A stretch of 64,000 nucleotides of DNA from Rhizobium sp. 32-5/1 (GCF_029537235.1 NZ_CP120639.1:806001-870000); one strand, 5' to 3'. Positions 1 to 10,120 are shown, counted from the stretch's first letter. A program made the numbers and translations. The notes: generated by a model from the letters alone, not told the origin.

Positions 1-1
1 G

Positions 2-520
2 GACGGTGCTGATCGGCTGACACTAGGTCACCTGGCAGTGCGTGCGGGCGTTTCCAAACCTGTGACCTACGAGCATTTCGAGACTAGAACGGGTCTGTTA
101 ATTGAACTCTATCGTTGGATCGACACCGAACGCATTACCGCGTTCCGCACACTTATGGCTCAAGAAAATCGTCCGGCGAAAGAGACTATTTCGGCTTTGG
201 CTAAAACCTATCTGGCCTGCGGAACCGACCAAGGTGACGAATTTCATGCTGTCGGCGCGGCGCTTGCTGGAAGCGAGGAAAAAGCTGCCGTGTACAAAGA
301 GTTAGTCGAGGCGGTGATCGAGATGTTCGTGGCAGTTCTACGGCCTCACTCAAACTTTCGGCTAGAAAGGCTGGCATTGACCTGCGCGGCATTGGTTGCG
401 GCAGGAGACGCGTTGACAAGCGCTGTTACACGGAGGAGCTGCTCCGCTTCTGAGGCAGAGGAAGTGTTTTCGAATCTCATTGGAGCTGTGGCGCAGGGTA
501 ACCCTCAAACTAGGCTTTGA
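2..520 (+). CDS. TetR-family transcriptional regulator, 5' end outside window
   Basis: The reading frame is open from the first complete codon of the window, so the true start lies upstream. The GTG at 38 is internal to the helix-turn-helix: the residues before it (LTLGHLAVRAGVSKPVTYEHF) are the end of a TetR DNA-binding domain, with the recognition helix around GVSKPVTYEHF. The rest is a helical ligand-binding domain of about 130 residues ending at a TGA at 518. About 20-30 residues are missing at the N terminus compared with a normal TetR protein. It overlaps the next regulator by 41 bp. Its target is unknown; the downstream aldehyde oxidase genes are a possible one. Family call is fairly secure, role is inference. 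Confidence 0.7.
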   Translation, partial: DGADRLTLGHLAVRAGVSKPVTYEHFETRTGLLIELYRWIDTERITAFRTLMAQENRPAKETISALAKTYLACGTDQGDEFHAVGAALAGSEEKAAVYKELVEAVIEMFVAVLRPHSNFRLERLALTCAALVAAGDALTSAVTRRSCSASEAEEVFSNLIGAVAQGNPQTRL

Positions 521-1333
521 TAGCGCGCCCGACGCATTCGTCCTTTACCTGCCGTCCCCCAACGCGTCGGTGGTAGATGCCGGGAAACTACGCCTCCCGA
601 CTACGGGAGCAACAGGTTTTGTGGAGGATCTCGCGCGCTTCGACGAGCTAACTCCTGATGAACATTCCAGCTATATCGGCCTGTCCTTCGAAAGGGCGGC
701 GATGGTGCAGCAAGTGAGTGAACTGCTGGAGTGGCCTGTCACAACGGATCTCGAATTCGATCGTATTGTCGATCTGACTTCCGAGAAAGGGTTGCGGTTG
801 GCGGCGCTCGGCCATCTTGTTTGGAGTTGCCTCAATCTTTCTGAAGCAGATCGACTGCCACCGGCCGCTATCGACCGGCTGTTTCAGGCGACGATGATCG
901 CACTTCTGGAGGTTGCTCCTAACAGCTACATGCGGCGGCTCGAACGGTCGCTCTCGCCGGCTGTCCCGTGGCAGGTGAAAAGAGCGATCGAGTACATGCA
1001 CTCTAACCTGGCGCAATCCATGACAGTTGGTCTGATCGCAGCCGAGACGGGTACAAACGTCAGAGCATTGCAGGCGGCCTTCCAGCGCTTCAAAGGCATT
1101 ACGCCTTTGGGCTATCTCAGAACGATCCGCCTTGAAGCTGCCCGCAGAACTCTCGTAGGTGATGGCGGCTCACGATCAATTTCCGATGCGGCGCGCAATG
1201 TAGGTTCACCCATATGGGGCGGTTCGCCACCGTCTATTTTCAAGCCTTCGGCGAAACGCCCTCGGAAACGCTCCAGATGCGCCGAGTGTCCAATCGGTGG
1301 GTAGGTGAAGGTGGCCAAGATTGTTGCTCGTGA
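480..1333 (+). CDS. AraC-family transcriptional regulator, frameshifted near C terminus
   Basis: The C-terminal 100 residues are an AraC/XylS double helix-turn-helix (VKRAIEYMHSNL, then LQAAFQRFKGITPLGYLRTIRLEAARRTL). In the uncorrected frame the second helix-turn-helix is lost after residue about 240 and the frame stops at 1304. Adding one base in the GGTT run near 1204 restores FTHMGRFATVYFQAFGETPSE, the expected family ending, and a stop at 1331-1333, giving about 284 residues. The start used is TTG 480, inside the TetR gene; no better start exists in this frame, and the N-terminal sensor domain seems shorter than in AraC_binding_2 proteins, so it may be truncated. It could regulate the aldehyde oxidase genes that follow. 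The frameshift is probably a homopolymer error. Confidence 0.6.
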
Positions 1334-1616
1334 AATCCACGATGCGCTCGATTGTTAAAATCCGCTGAGGACGGTCCTCGATCGGAAAGTCCGAAGGGCA
1401 GCCGAGATGCGCACCGACCCGTCCTGTATGGCGCCTCGCAAGTTAGAGCAGTTCCTCAGTCAAAGGTTGGAACTTAAGGGGCCGCCGCCGGTTAACTTGC
1501 GGCAAAGAAATATCAGGTCGTCAAACAGGCGCTGCTCTCATCGCGTGGTTTTTAAGAGGGCACCGCATGTCTCCATCTCCGCACTCCGGACTTGCCGACC
1601 TCACGAGGGATCTCTC

Positions 1617-2183
1617 ATGACTGGCACCGCTTCCCCCGCAATTCATATCTCAGGAGCCGCTGCACTGCAGGACGAGACACGATCGCCTGTGCCAAGTACC
1701 CAACGCGAAGGCCTGACGGTGTCGATGCTTATCAACGGGCAGCCCTATCAGTTCAATATCGATAGCCGGACCTCCCTTCTTGACCTGCTCCGCGACCATG
1801 CTGGCCTTACGGGCACGAAGAAGGGCTGTGATCATGGTCAATGTGGCGCGTGCACGGTTCTGACGGATGGTCGGCGGACCCTGTCATGCATGAGTTTTGC
1901 AGCGATGAACGACGGCTGGGAAATTACCACCATTGAAGGTCTCTCTTCAGCCGACGGAGACCTCCATCCAATGCAACAGGCCTTCATCGATCACGATGCT
2001 TTTCAGTGCGGCTATTGCACGCCCGGACAGATCTTGTCCGCTGTCGCCTGCGTCGAGGAGGGGCATGCTGAAAGCGATGCGGACATCCGCGAATATATGA
2101 GCGGCAATCTGTGTCGATGCGCCGCCTATCCGAACATCGTGGCCGCAGTGAAGCAAGCCCGCAATGAGATGGAGAAGGCCTGA
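1617..2183 (+). CDS. Aldehyde oxidase, [2Fe-2S] subunit (PaoA/YagT-like)
   Basis: Small iron-sulfur subunit of a xanthine-oxidase-family molybdoenzyme; it carries electrons between the molybdenum site and FAD. The protein is 188 residues. A plant-type ferredoxin domain has C71, C76, C79 and C91, and a C-terminal helical [2Fe-2S] domain has CGYC at 131-134 and CRC at 166-168. An open frame extends upstream to 1407, but ATG 1617 is chosen because a purine-rich ribosome site (ACGAGGGA) precedes it and the upstream residues are low-complexity. No twin-arginine signal is visible, unlike E. coli PaoA, so the enzyme may be cytoplasmic. Its stop overlaps the start of the FAD subunit (TGATG), indicating translational coupling in a three-gene operon. 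Confidence 0.93.
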   Translation: MTGTASPAIHISGAAALQDETRSPVPSTQREGLTVSMLINGQPYQFNIDSRTSLLDLLRDHAGLTGTKKGCDHGQCGACTVLTDGRRTLSCMSFAAMNDGWEITTIEGLSSADGDLHPMQQAFIDHDAFQCGYCTPGQILSAVACVEEGHAESDADIREYMSGNLCRCAAYPNIVAAVKQARNEMEKA

Positions 2184-3199
2184 TGCTTCCGTTCGACTAT
2201 GAGAGAGCGAGCACCGTAAGAGAGGCGCTTGCCGCCTGCGCAGGTTCCTCTGAGATGCCGCCGACCGGCGCGCCGTCCCAGTTCATAGCTGGCGGCACGA
2301 ATATGTCCGACTATATGCGGCTCGGCGTGACCCGTCCGTCGCATCTCATGGATATCAATCTAATCCAGGACGCCTCTCTCCGCACGATCGAGATTGGTAG
2401 CCTGGAGATTCGGCTTGGTGCGCTGGTGCGTATGAGCGAGGTGGAGGATCATCAGGAGATCAGCCGGCGATGTCCGATGCTGCCCGAAAGCTTGAAGGTT
2501 GCGGCCAGCCGCCAGATTCGCAATATGGCGACACTCGCTGGCAATGTCCTGCAGCGGACCCGTTGCGAATATTTCCGCGAGATCTCGTGGCCCTGCAACA
2601 AGCGCAACCCCGGCTCTGGCTGCTCAGCGATGGACGGGTTCAATCGCCAACATGCGGTGCTTGGCGTCAGTGATGCCTGTATCGCCACGTATCACGGCGA
2701 TTTCGCACAGGCGCTTATCGCGTTGGACGCAACGGTCGAAATCGCGGGGCAGGGTGCGAACCGCCGCATAAGATTTGCCGAACTGCATCTTCAGCCGGGT
2801 GACAATCCGGAGGTGGAAACGGTGCTGCGTCCCGACGAGATGATCACCGCCATCGTGATCAGTGTTCCAGGTTGGGCCGCGAGATCGAAATACCTAAAGA
2901 TCCGCGATCGGGAGTCCTACGCTTTTGCCTTGGCTTCCACGGCGGTCGCTCTCGATCTGGACGGAGACATAGTGCGTGATGTCCGTATCGGCCTTGGCGG
3001 GGTAGCGTCCGTGCCGTGGCGGGCGGTACCGGCCGAAGACGTGCTGCGCGGTAAGATTTTCTCTGAGGATCTGGCAAGCAAAGCGGCTGATGCTGCGTTT
3101 GCCAATGCGAAACCGCGTGAGCACAATGCATTCAAGGTGGCTCTCGGCAAACAGACACTTGTGCGTGCCTTGATGGAAGTCCGGGAGATGAAGCTATGA
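2183..3199 (+). CDS. Aldehyde oxidase, FAD-binding subunit (PaoB/YagS-like)
   Basis: FAD subunit of the same molybdoenzyme, 338 residues. The FAD-binding motif IAGGTNMSDYMRLGV lies around residues 34-49, and the second flavin segment (RQIRNMATLAGNVLQRTRC) at about 112-130. Extra cysteines in the stretch RTRCEYFREISWPCN...GSGC are the [4Fe-4S] insertion that separates the PaoB-type family from ordinary xanthine dehydrogenase FAD subunits. A CO-dehydrogenase flavoprotein C-terminal domain follows (KYLKIRDRESYAFALAS). The gene overlaps both neighbours by 1-4 bases (ATGA-type overlaps), so expression is coupled. The frame is intact. Substrates of PaoABC relatives are aromatic and aliphatic aldehydes; the substrate here is not shown. 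Confidence 0.93.
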   Translation: MLPFDYERASTVREALAACAGSSEMPPTGAPSQFIAGGTNMSDYMRLGVTRPSHLMDINLIQDASLRTIEIGSLEIRLGALVRMSEVEDHQEISRRCPMLPESLKVAASRQIRNMATLAGNVLQRTRCEYFREISWPCNKRNPGSGCSAMDGFNRQHAVLGVSDACIATYHGDFAQALIALDATVEIAGQGANRRIRFAELHLQPGDNPEVETVLRPDEMITAIVISVPGWAARSKYLKIRDRESYAFALASTAVALDLDGDIVRDVRIGLGGVASVPWRAVPAEDVLRGKIFSEDLASKAADAAFANAKPREHNAFKVALGKQTLVRALMEVREMKL

Positions 3200-5481
3200 C
3201 GACAAGTGAAGCCGCGCCTCTTCCGAGAGAAAATATGGGTCAGCCCCTAGCACGGGTCGATGGCCGGCTGAAGGTCATGGGCAGGGCCAACTATCCAGCC
3301 GATATCCCGGTAAATAATCTGGCGCATGGGTTGCTGGTGGCGAGCGGAATTGCCCGCGGCCGGGTCCAGGAGCTGCATCTTGACGAGGCTCACGCCGTGA
3401 AGGGCGTACTCGACATCCTGACCCATGACCATATCCGCGGCGAACTAGAGCCACCGGAATTCGGCACCTCCGGATCGAGCTCCATCGGCCCACTGCACGA
3501 CGACAAGATCTGGCATGATGGTCAGATTATTGCGCTGGTGATCGCTGAAACCATAGAAGCGGCGCGCGAGGCGGCGATGCGCATCACCGTAGACTATAAG
3601 GAAGAACAGCCAAGCACGAGTTTTGGCTCCGAAGGAACTGAAACAGTCGCGGCAAGCGAGGTCAGCCAGCAGTTCAAGGAAGATGTCAAAGCTGGCGATT
3701 TCGAAACGGCCTTCGACGCTGCCGAGGTGAAGATCGATGTCGAATACGGCATGCCGACGCACCATCACAATCCGATCGAAATGTTTTCGACAACGGCATA
3801 TTGGCAGGGTGAAGAACTGACTGTCCACGAGCCGACGCAGAACGTGTATGGCTGGAAGGTCGAAATCGCTCGGCAATTGAAGATTGAGCCCGACCGGGTG
3901 CGGGTCATCAGCCCTTATATCGGTGGCGCGTTTGGATCGAAGGGTCCGATTACGCCTCGAACGGCTATCGTGGCACTGGCCGCGCGTAGGCTTGGTCGAC
4001 CAGTGCGCTGCGTCGTAACCCGTTCACAATCGTTCACAACCCAGACCTATCGCGCCGAAACCCGCCACCACATTCAGATGGCTGCCGCGCGCGATGGCCG
4101 AATCACAGCGTTCAAGCATGAGGGTTGGGAGGTTACATCGCGTCCCGACCCTTACGTCGTCGGCGGAACGAAAACGACTGGGCGCCTCTACAATTACGGC
4201 TCAGTGCTGACCAAGGTCTTTCTGGTCAAGACGGATCGGCCGACACCAAGCTACATGCGCGCGCCAGCGGAAACGCCTTACATTTATGCGTTGGAAAACG
4301 CCATGGACGAAATGGCAGTCGCGCTGAATATGGATCCTGTCGAGTTCCGTCGCGTCAACGACGCGAGCCAAGACGCGATCGAGGGGAAGCCGTTCTCCAG
4401 TCGCTCGCTGATGCAATGTTACGACGAGGCAGCGAGCGAATTTGGCTGGTCAAAGCGCAATCCGCAGGTCGGCAGCATGCGCGATGGCGACTGGCTGATA
4501 GGCATGGGCTGCGCAACTGCTGTCCACCCGGCGAACGTCGCTCCCTGCGCAGTGCGGATCACGTTAAGAGATGACGGGCACGCACGTGTGCAGACAGCGT
4601 CACATGAGATTGGCACGGGAGTACAAACCGTGGCTGCGCAACTCGCCGCCGAGCACCTTGGACTTCACCCGAGCATGGTCCAAGTGGAAATGGGCGATAC
4701 CCGCCTTCCGCCCGCTCCCGTTACGGGCGGCTCGAGTACAACGGCAAGTGTGTGCTCAGCCATCATCAAAGCATGCGAGGAGATCCGCGAGAAATTGGCA
4801 CGAGCGGCCGTGACCGCAAATGACGGGCCGCTTGCAGGGCGTGACCCGGCCTCTGTCCTTCTTAAGAATGGTAGACTGGTCGCCGCCGATGCCTCACAGG
4901 CGCTGAAGGATGTTTTCAAACATGTCGGGAGCGGCGTCATCGAGCAGTACACCGAATTCCGTCCGGATGGGGCTTCGCCGGATGCCGTTTCGAACCTCTA
5001 TCAAGGCAAAATGGAAATGGTGAGCGGCGAGAAGGGTGATATGATAAAATACGCCTTCGGGGCTGAATTCGTCGAGGTCCGCATCCATCGCCGAACCCGA
5101 GAAATCCGCGTTCCGCGCGTTGTAGGCGCCTTTTCCGGAGGCCGGATCATGAACACGAGGACTGCCCGCAGCCAGTTGATGGGCGGGATGATCTGGGGTA
5201 TCTCGTCGGCGCTACACGAGGCGACCGAGTTTGACTGGCGTAGCGCCCGCGTGGTCAACCGCGACCTGCAGGATTACCTTGTGCCGGTCAACGCGGATAT
5301 ACAGGACGTTAAGGTCATTCTCGTTCCGGAAACCGACACGCACGTCAATCTCGCAGGTGTGAAAGGTCTCGGCGAACTCGGCAATGTTGGCACAGCGGCG
5401 GCCATCGCCAGCGCTGTTCACCATGCCACCGGCAAGCGTATCCGTGAGCTTCCAATCCGGATCGACAACCTTCTCGGCTGA
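3196..5481 (+). CDS. Aldehyde oxidase, molybdenum cofactor subunit (PaoC/YagR-like)
   Basis: Catalytic subunit of 761 residues. The first domain (residues 1-130) is the aldehyde oxidase hammerhead-type domain, followed by molybdopterin-binding segments: GGAFGSKGP near 240, SHEIGTGVQTVAAQLAAEHLG near 470, and the terminal GVKGLGELGNVGTAAAIASA, whose glutamate is the expected active-site base. It oxidises an aldehyde to the acid at the Mo centre and passes electrons through the [2Fe-2S] and FAD subunits. It starts with ATG overlapping the previous stop. No PaoD/XdhC-type cofactor-insertion gene follows in the window, so maturation would rely on a gene elsewhere. The frame is intact over its full length. 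Confidence 0.93.
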   Translation: MTTSEAAPLPRENMGQPLARVDGRLKVMGRANYPADIPVNNLAHGLLVASGIARGRVQELHLDEAHAVKGVLDILTHDHIRGELEPPEFGTSGSSSIGPLHDDKIWHDGQIIALVIAETIEAAREAAMRITVDYKEEQPSTSFGSEGTETVAASEVSQQFKEDVKAGDFETAFDAAEVKIDVEYGMPTHHHNPIEMFSTTAYWQGEELTVHEPTQNVYGWKVEIARQLKIEPDRVRVISPYIGGAFGSKGPITPRTAIVALAARRLGRPVRCVVTRSQSFTTQTYRAETRHHIQMAAARDGRITAFKHEGWEVTSRPDPYVVGGTKTTGRLYNYGSVLTKVFLVKTDRPTPSYMRAPAETPYIYALENAMDEMAVALNMDPVEFRRVNDASQDAIEGKPFSSRSLMQCYDEAASEFGWSKRNPQVGSMRDGDWLIGMGCATAVHPANVAPCAVRITLRDDGHARVQTASHEIGTGVQTVAAQLAAEHLGLHPSMVQVEMGDTRLPPAPVTGGSSTTASVCSAIIKACEEIREKLARAAVTANDGPLAGRDPASVLLKNGRLVAADASQALKDVFKHVGSGVIEQYTEFRPDGASPDAVSNLYQGKMEMVSGEKGDMIKYAFGAEFVEVRIHRRTREIRVPRVVGAFSGGRIMNTRTARSQLMGGMIWGISSALHEATEFDWRSARVVNRDLQDYLVPVNADIQDVKVILVPETDTHVNLAGVKGLGELGNVGTAAAIASAVHHATGKRIRELPIRIDNLLG

Positions 5482-5745
5482 GAGCGGTTTTTGAGGTGGG
5501 ATTAAGCCTAGCATCGAAAAAGTATCGAAAGCCCCGAGGGGTTGTCATGAACAGAGCTGCATTTGTGATTGTGGGGGCTATGGTTTGTCCTGATGGCGGT
5601 TGTCGCTAGCCCGCGTCCCTTCATGGCTTTGACGTAGACCACCCAGGAGCGTCCTCGTTGCATGCGGTCGATCAGTCAAAGCCAGAGCCTCTCGGAAGGG
5701 CAACTACCCGTCGCCTACTGCTCACGTTAGTCAATCAGCCGCCAA

Positions 5746-6897
5746 TTACGGGCGAAGCGGCCGGAAAAACTCCCTGATCTCCTTTGACAACAAATCTGGC
5801 TGCTCAAGTGCTGCGAAATGCCCGCCGGCCGGCATTTCTGACCATCGTGTGACATTTGCGACCCGTTCGACCCACGACCGCGGCGGGATCGGCAGTTCTT
5901 TGGGAAAATGCGCGATCCCTAAAGGCGGCGTCAGTCGTTCGCTCGCGGCAAAGATGAGAGGGTCGAGGCGGTTCTCTTTATAAAGCCGGAGCGAGGCATT
6001 GAGGTTGCCGGTGAACCAGTAGATCGAGATATCAGTCAAAATCGTATCCAGCGAGAGCAAGCCTTCGAGATCACCGTCGCAGTCCGTCCATGCCCGAAAC
6101 TTTTCTGAAATCCATGCCGCCAGTCCCACGGGTGAGTCCGAAAGCGCGAAGGCCAAAGTCTGCGGCTTGGTAGAATGCAGTGCCGCGTATGCACCCTCGG
6201 TCGCCGCCCATGATGCAGCTCTCATCTGGTAGGCCCGCTCTTCTTTCGTCGGCTCTTCGCCCAGCGCCAGAGTCGGACGGAACCCTGCCGACACATAATT
6301 CAGATGAGCGCCGAGGACCGTGTCCGGATACAACCGCGCTAACCACGTGGACACGCCTGAGCCGATGTCGCCGCCTTGCGCACCAAACCGCTCGTATCCG
6401 AGCGATACCATCAGTTCATGCCAAAGGTCGGCGATGACGCGTGATCCGACGCCCGGCTCTGTCGGCGCCGACGAGAACCCATAGCCGGGAAGCGAGGGAA
6501 CCACCACATCGAAGGCGTCCGCTGGATCGCCACCATGCGCTCCGGGATTGGTCAGGAGCGGCAGGATGCGTTCGAACTCGGTGAAGGAACCAGGCCAGCC
6601 ATGGGTGAGGATCAGCGGCAAAGGTGCCGGCCCAACGCCCTTCTGGTGGATAAAATGGATATCAGTGCCATCGACCGATCCGACAAATTGCGGCAGTTGG
6701 TTAAGTCGCGCTTCTTCTGAACGCCAGTTGAAGCGGTTCTGCCAGTGATCGACCAGCTTGCGGAGAAAGCCAAGACTTGCGCCGTCCTCCCAGGAAGCGT
6801 CGTCAAGTGCGTTAGGCCAGCGGGCCGTGGACAGACGATGCTTCAAATCCACAAGGTCTTCGTCGGCGATCGCGATCGTGAATGGACGAATGATCAT
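5746..6897 (-). CDS. Epoxide hydrolase with EHN domain (microsomal type)
   Basis: 383 residues: an N-terminal epoxide-hydrolase lid (EHN, residues about 3-110: PFTIAIADEDLVDLKHRL) and an alpha/beta hydrolase core. The oxyanion-hole motif HGWPGSFTEF is near residue 100; the nucleophile aspartate sits in GAQGGDIGSG near 175; the catalytic histidine is in GGHFAALEQPD near 364. The family opens epoxides to vicinal diols through an alkyl-enzyme ester on the aspartate. It is the last gene of a minus-strand set (LysR, acyl-CoA dehydrogenase, flavoprotein, CoA-transferase, this gene), with a gap of about 100 bp after the CoA-transferase. The class is secure; the substrate is unknown, and some members hydrolyse non-epoxide substrates. 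Confidence 0.88.
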   Translation of the reverse strand: MIIRPFTIAIADEDLVDLKHRLSTARWPNALDDASWEDGASLGFLRKLVDHWQNRFNWRSEEARLNQLPQFVGSVDGTDIHFIHQKGVGPAPLPLILTHGWPGSFTEFERILPLLTNPGAHGGDPADAFDVVVPSLPGYGFSSAPTEPGVGSRVIADLWHELMVSLGYERFGAQGGDIGSGVSTWLARLYPDTVLGAHLNYVSAGFRPTLALGEEPTKEERAYQMRAASWAATEGAYAALHSTKPQTLAFALSDSPVGLAAWISEKFRAWTDCDGDLEGLLSLDTILTDISIYWFTGNLNASLRLYKENRLDPLIFAASERLTPPLGIAHFPKELPIPPRSWVERVANVTRWSEMPAGGHFAALEQPDLLSKEIREFFRPLRP

Positions 6898-6998
6898 GTC
6901 TTATTCCTCGAGTGGTCCGCGAACGCTTAAAACCCTAACTCAGGTGGCGCGTGAGTTGGCCGACCGCCTTTCGTGAGGCCCTACCGGTACACGTTGAA

Positions 6999-8125
6999 TC
7001 AAACGAACTCGCTACGGACACGATCAGTATCGGCGCCAAGCCCCGGAATGCGAGGTGGGGTGGTGAATGGCTCAGATCGAATGGCAGACTTGGGGACACT
7101 GACTCTCTTACCGTTGGGAAGTTCAACCTGGATCCGCCGCAAGGCTTTGTGCTTGGGCAAATCTCGCACCTCGGTCACTCTTCCCCAAGCATTTTGAGCC
7201 TGGTCCAGTCGCCGGATTGCTTCATCGCGGTCAATTGCCGCGAAAATCGGTTCGATCTCTTCGTCAAGCGCCTGACGATTGGCAACGCGCTTTGAGTTGG
7301 TCGCAAATCGTTCATCTTCGACCAGATCCGGGCGGCGAAGGACCGTCTCACAAAACCGCTTCCACTCGCTGTTTTGCTGAATGGAAACGACGAGCGCACC
7401 GTCGCGGCAGGAATAGGGACGATAGGGATATATGGAAGCGTGTGCGAGACCATAACGCTGTGTCTCGCGTCCTGCATGCTCGAAGTGAAGGAGGGGAACA
7501 GCCATCCAATCGGCCATGCCATCGAACATGGTGATGTCGATTACACGACCCCGCCCTGTCTTCGCTCGTGTAAGTAGCGCCTCTAAAATTGCTGCGTGGG
7601 CGTTCATACCCGTTGCAATGTCGGCGGCGGAAACGCCGATTTTGCTCGGAGTGTCCTGAGTTCCCGTAACAGAACAGATTCCGCTTTCTGCTTGCACCAA
7701 CATATCGTAGGCACGCATTGCCGCATAATCCGTATCCTGCCCATAGCCAGCGATGTTCACAGCGATCAGATGCGGAAAATTGTCGGTTATCGCCGCTGCA
7801 GACAACCCGAGGCGGTTAACCGCCCCAGGAGCAAGGTTCTGCACGAAGATGTCGGCTTTGGCCAACATGCGATGGAGCAGCACTAGTTCGGCCTCGGACT
7901 TCAGATCCAGCGCTGCGCTTTCCTTACCGCGGTTGAGCCAAACGAAATAGGCAGACATCCCCTCGACGGTCGCATCGTAGTGCCGTGCCGTCTCACCCTC
8001 AGGGCGCTCAATCTTGATGACCCTAGCCCCTGCGTCGGCAAGGCGCACCGTACAAAGGGGGCGGCCACGGCCTGTTCGATCGAGACCACCAACAGCCCGG
8101 ACAAAGGGAGAGTGCCGTCAGACAT
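6999..8125 (-). CDS. Class III CoA-transferase (CaiB/BaiF family), one frameshift
   Basis: Family members move CoA between carboxylic acids. The main frame begins RLADAGARVIKIERPEGETARHYD, typical of the family's second segment, with further motifs YFVWLNRGKES, the catalytic-Asp region NLAPGAVNRLGL, and a C-terminal HKALRRIQVELPNG. The true N terminus (MSDGTLPLSGLLVVSIEQAVAAPF) is in the adjacent frame; one extra T in the CCCTTTG run near 8052 joins them as APF-C-TVRLADAG, the expected family sequence, giving about 375 residues. The start is ATG 8125 with AGAGGA upstream, overlapping the preceding flavoprotein gene by 8 bp. Probable role: activating an acid for the neighbouring acyl-CoA dehydrogenase. 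Confidence 0.83.
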
Positions 8126-8858
8126 TCCTCTGCACTCCCGAGCGGGCGAGAACACCTGGCTTCAGACGCTCGTTCGCGCCATAGTCCTCCTTCGGATGGA
8201 AGAACAGGCGCGGGGTCGTTTCGAACTCGACAAGCCGCTTCTTGTAAGCCTCGAGGTACGCCTGGCGACCATCCTCACCGACGCGGCCAGGCATGTACGC
8301 GACGAATGGCGGCAGAACATCGAAGCCACTGTACCGCAAAAGTCCGTTGTGAATCGGCCACAGGACCGTCAGGATATCGCCGTCGATTCCGTCCGGAGCA
8401 TAAGTGTCAGCCGATGTCCCGGTCGTCGTTGCGACCATGGCCGTCTTACCCTTGAACATGCCAGTGTCGTACTTTCGGCCCGGCAAATATGCGAAGCCAC
8501 GGGCAAAGACGCGGTCCGCCCAGCCCTTAAGGACTGCCGGCATACCGAACCACCAGACCGGAAACTGAAAGATCACTAAGTCTGCGCGCTTCAGTTTTTC
8601 CATTTCCGCCGCGATGTCCGGCGACGTGGTTCCCTTCTCACACGCTTTGGTCTGCTCAATCGGAAGGCTAAAGAAGTCCGGATTGCTCGGTTCCCCTTCG
8701 AAGTCGTCATGGCCGGCCACGGGATTGAACCCCATCGAGTAGAGATCGCTCACGACGACATCGTGACCGGCAGCAGTTAGCGCTTCGACGGCGACGTCCT
8801 TCATGGCGCCATTGAACGATTTGGGTTCTGGATGAGCGTAGACAATGAGGACGTTCAC
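8118..8858 (-). CDS. NAD(P)H:quinone oxidoreductase-like flavoprotein (flavodoxin_2 fold)
   Basis: 246 residues, intact. The N terminus MNVLIVYAHPEPKSFNGAM is the flavodoxin-2 nucleotide-binding start, and ADLVIFQFPVWWFGMPAVLKGW (read as two motifs, FQFPVWWF and MPAVLKGW) is the hallmark of NQO1/MdaB/KefF-type FMN or FAD reductases. A TTTGTSADTY segment lies where the flavin isoalloxazine binds. Family members make two-electron reductions of quinones or similar acceptors with NAD(P)H. It sits between the acyl-CoA dehydrogenase (13 bp gap) and the CoA-transferase (8 bp overlap), so it belongs to that operon. Its exact acceptor is unknown. The C terminus is about 40 residues longer than that of minimal family members. 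Confidence 0.82.
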   Translation of the reverse strand: MNVLIVYAHPEPKSFNGAMKDVAVEALTAAGHDVVVSDLYSMGFNPVAGHDDFEGEPSNPDFFSLPIEQTKACEKGTTSPDIAAEMEKLKRADLVIFQFPVWWFGMPAVLKGWADRVFARGFAYLPGRKYDTGMFKGKTAMVATTTGTSADTYAPDGIDGDILTVLWPIHNGLLRYSGFDVLPPFVAYMPGRVGEDGRQAYLEAYKKRLVEFETTPRLFFHPKEDYGANERLKPGVLARSGVQRNV

Positions 8859-8870
8859 GGTAAAATTCTC

Positions 8871-10030
8871 CTAATACGAGCGAGGCAGGCCGAGCACGTG
8901 CTCGGACAGGAAAGAGAGGATGAGATTGGTTGAAATCGGCGCGACCTGATAAAGGCGCGTTTCCCGGAATTTGCGCTCAACATCGTATTCCTCCGCGAAG
9001 CCAAAGCCGCCATGGGTTTGAATGCAGACATTCGCAGCCTCGTTTGAAGCGTCCGCGGCCAGCATCTTAGCCATGTTTGCTTCTGCCCCTGGATTCTTGC
9101 CTGACTCGTAAAGGCTCAACGCTTCCCGCACCATCAGTTCAGCGGCCCGCATGTTTGCGTAGGCTCTGGCGATTGGAAACTGGATACCCTGGTTTTGGCC
9201 AATCGGCCGGCCGAACACTTGGCGCTCCTTGGCGTAATTGCTCGCCTTCTCGATGAACCACTTGGCGTCCCCAACACATTCGGAAGCTATCAGAATTCGC
9301 TCGGCGTTCATGCCGGATAGGATGTAGCGAAAACCCTTGCCTTCCTCGCCGATCAGATTTTCCGCGGGAACTCTCAGGTCGTCGAAGAAAACTTCCGTTG
9401 TTGCATGGTTCATCATCGTACGAATTGGGCGAATTGTGAGACCGTTGCCGATCGCTTCGCGCATGTCGACAAGCAGGACAGACAGACCGTCAGTCTTCTT
9501 CATGCCCTCCTTGAGGGGAGTGGTTCGGGCGAGGAGCAGCATCAGGTCAGAATACTCCGCCCGGCTTGTCCAGATTTTCTGTCCCTTTACAATGAAGTGG
9601 TCGCCATCAAGGCGTGCCGTCGTCTTGAGCGCACCCGTATCTGTGCCACTAGTTGGCTCGGTCACGCCGAACGCCTGCAGACGCAATTCGCCGGAGGCAA
9701 TGGCCGGCAGATATTTTTGCTTTTGCTCCGCCGAGCCGTGACGCAAGAGCGTGCCCATCGTGTACATCTGTGCGTGGCAGGCCCCGCCATTGCAGCCGGC
9801 TCGCTGGATTTCTTCCAGCACAGCCGCTGCCGCTGAAAGAGGAGGCCCGCGCCGCCATATTCCTCGGGGATGAGGATGGATAGCCAACCTGCCTCCGTAA
9901 GCGCGTTGACGAACTCTTTAGGATAGGACATGTCGCGGTCCTGGGCCCGCCAGTATTCGCCCGGAAAGCGCCGGCACAGCTTGTCAACCGCCTCGCGTAT
10001 ATCCGAATAGTCGTGGACGGTTTCCGTCAT
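8871..10030 (-). CDS. Acyl-CoA dehydrogenase, one frameshift
   Basis: FAD enzyme that makes the alpha-beta double bond in an acyl-CoA and hands electrons to ETF. The N-terminal 60 residues (MTETVHDYSDIREAVDKL...IPEEYGGAG) are in one frame and the rest (LSAAAAVLEEIQRAGCNGG onward) in another. One extra base in the CCTCC stretch near 9840 joins them as EEYGGAG-LPLSAAAAVLEE and gives about 386 residues, the family's normal length. Visible motifs: FGVTEPTSGTDTG (FAD and acyl binding), RQVFGRPIGQNQGIQFPIA, THGGFGFAEEYDVERKFRETRLYQ. It is first after LysR in the minus-strand operon and 13 bp from the flavoprotein. Partner ETF and ETF-QO genes are in the same window. Confidence 0.85.
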
Positions 10031-10120
10031 CCGCTTGCTCCTCAAAACTGGTCGCACAAGCTAACGCGTAAGCGCCGATAACGACAAGGATAGACTGGCG
10101 AGATCAGCTATGCCGAAATT

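Noticed and set aside
5482..5745. Possible transposase fragment after the aldehyde oxidase operon (minus-strand WVVYVK-like string)
   Set aside because: Only a few residues resemble an IS91-type protein; nothing else matches and no inverted repeats were found.
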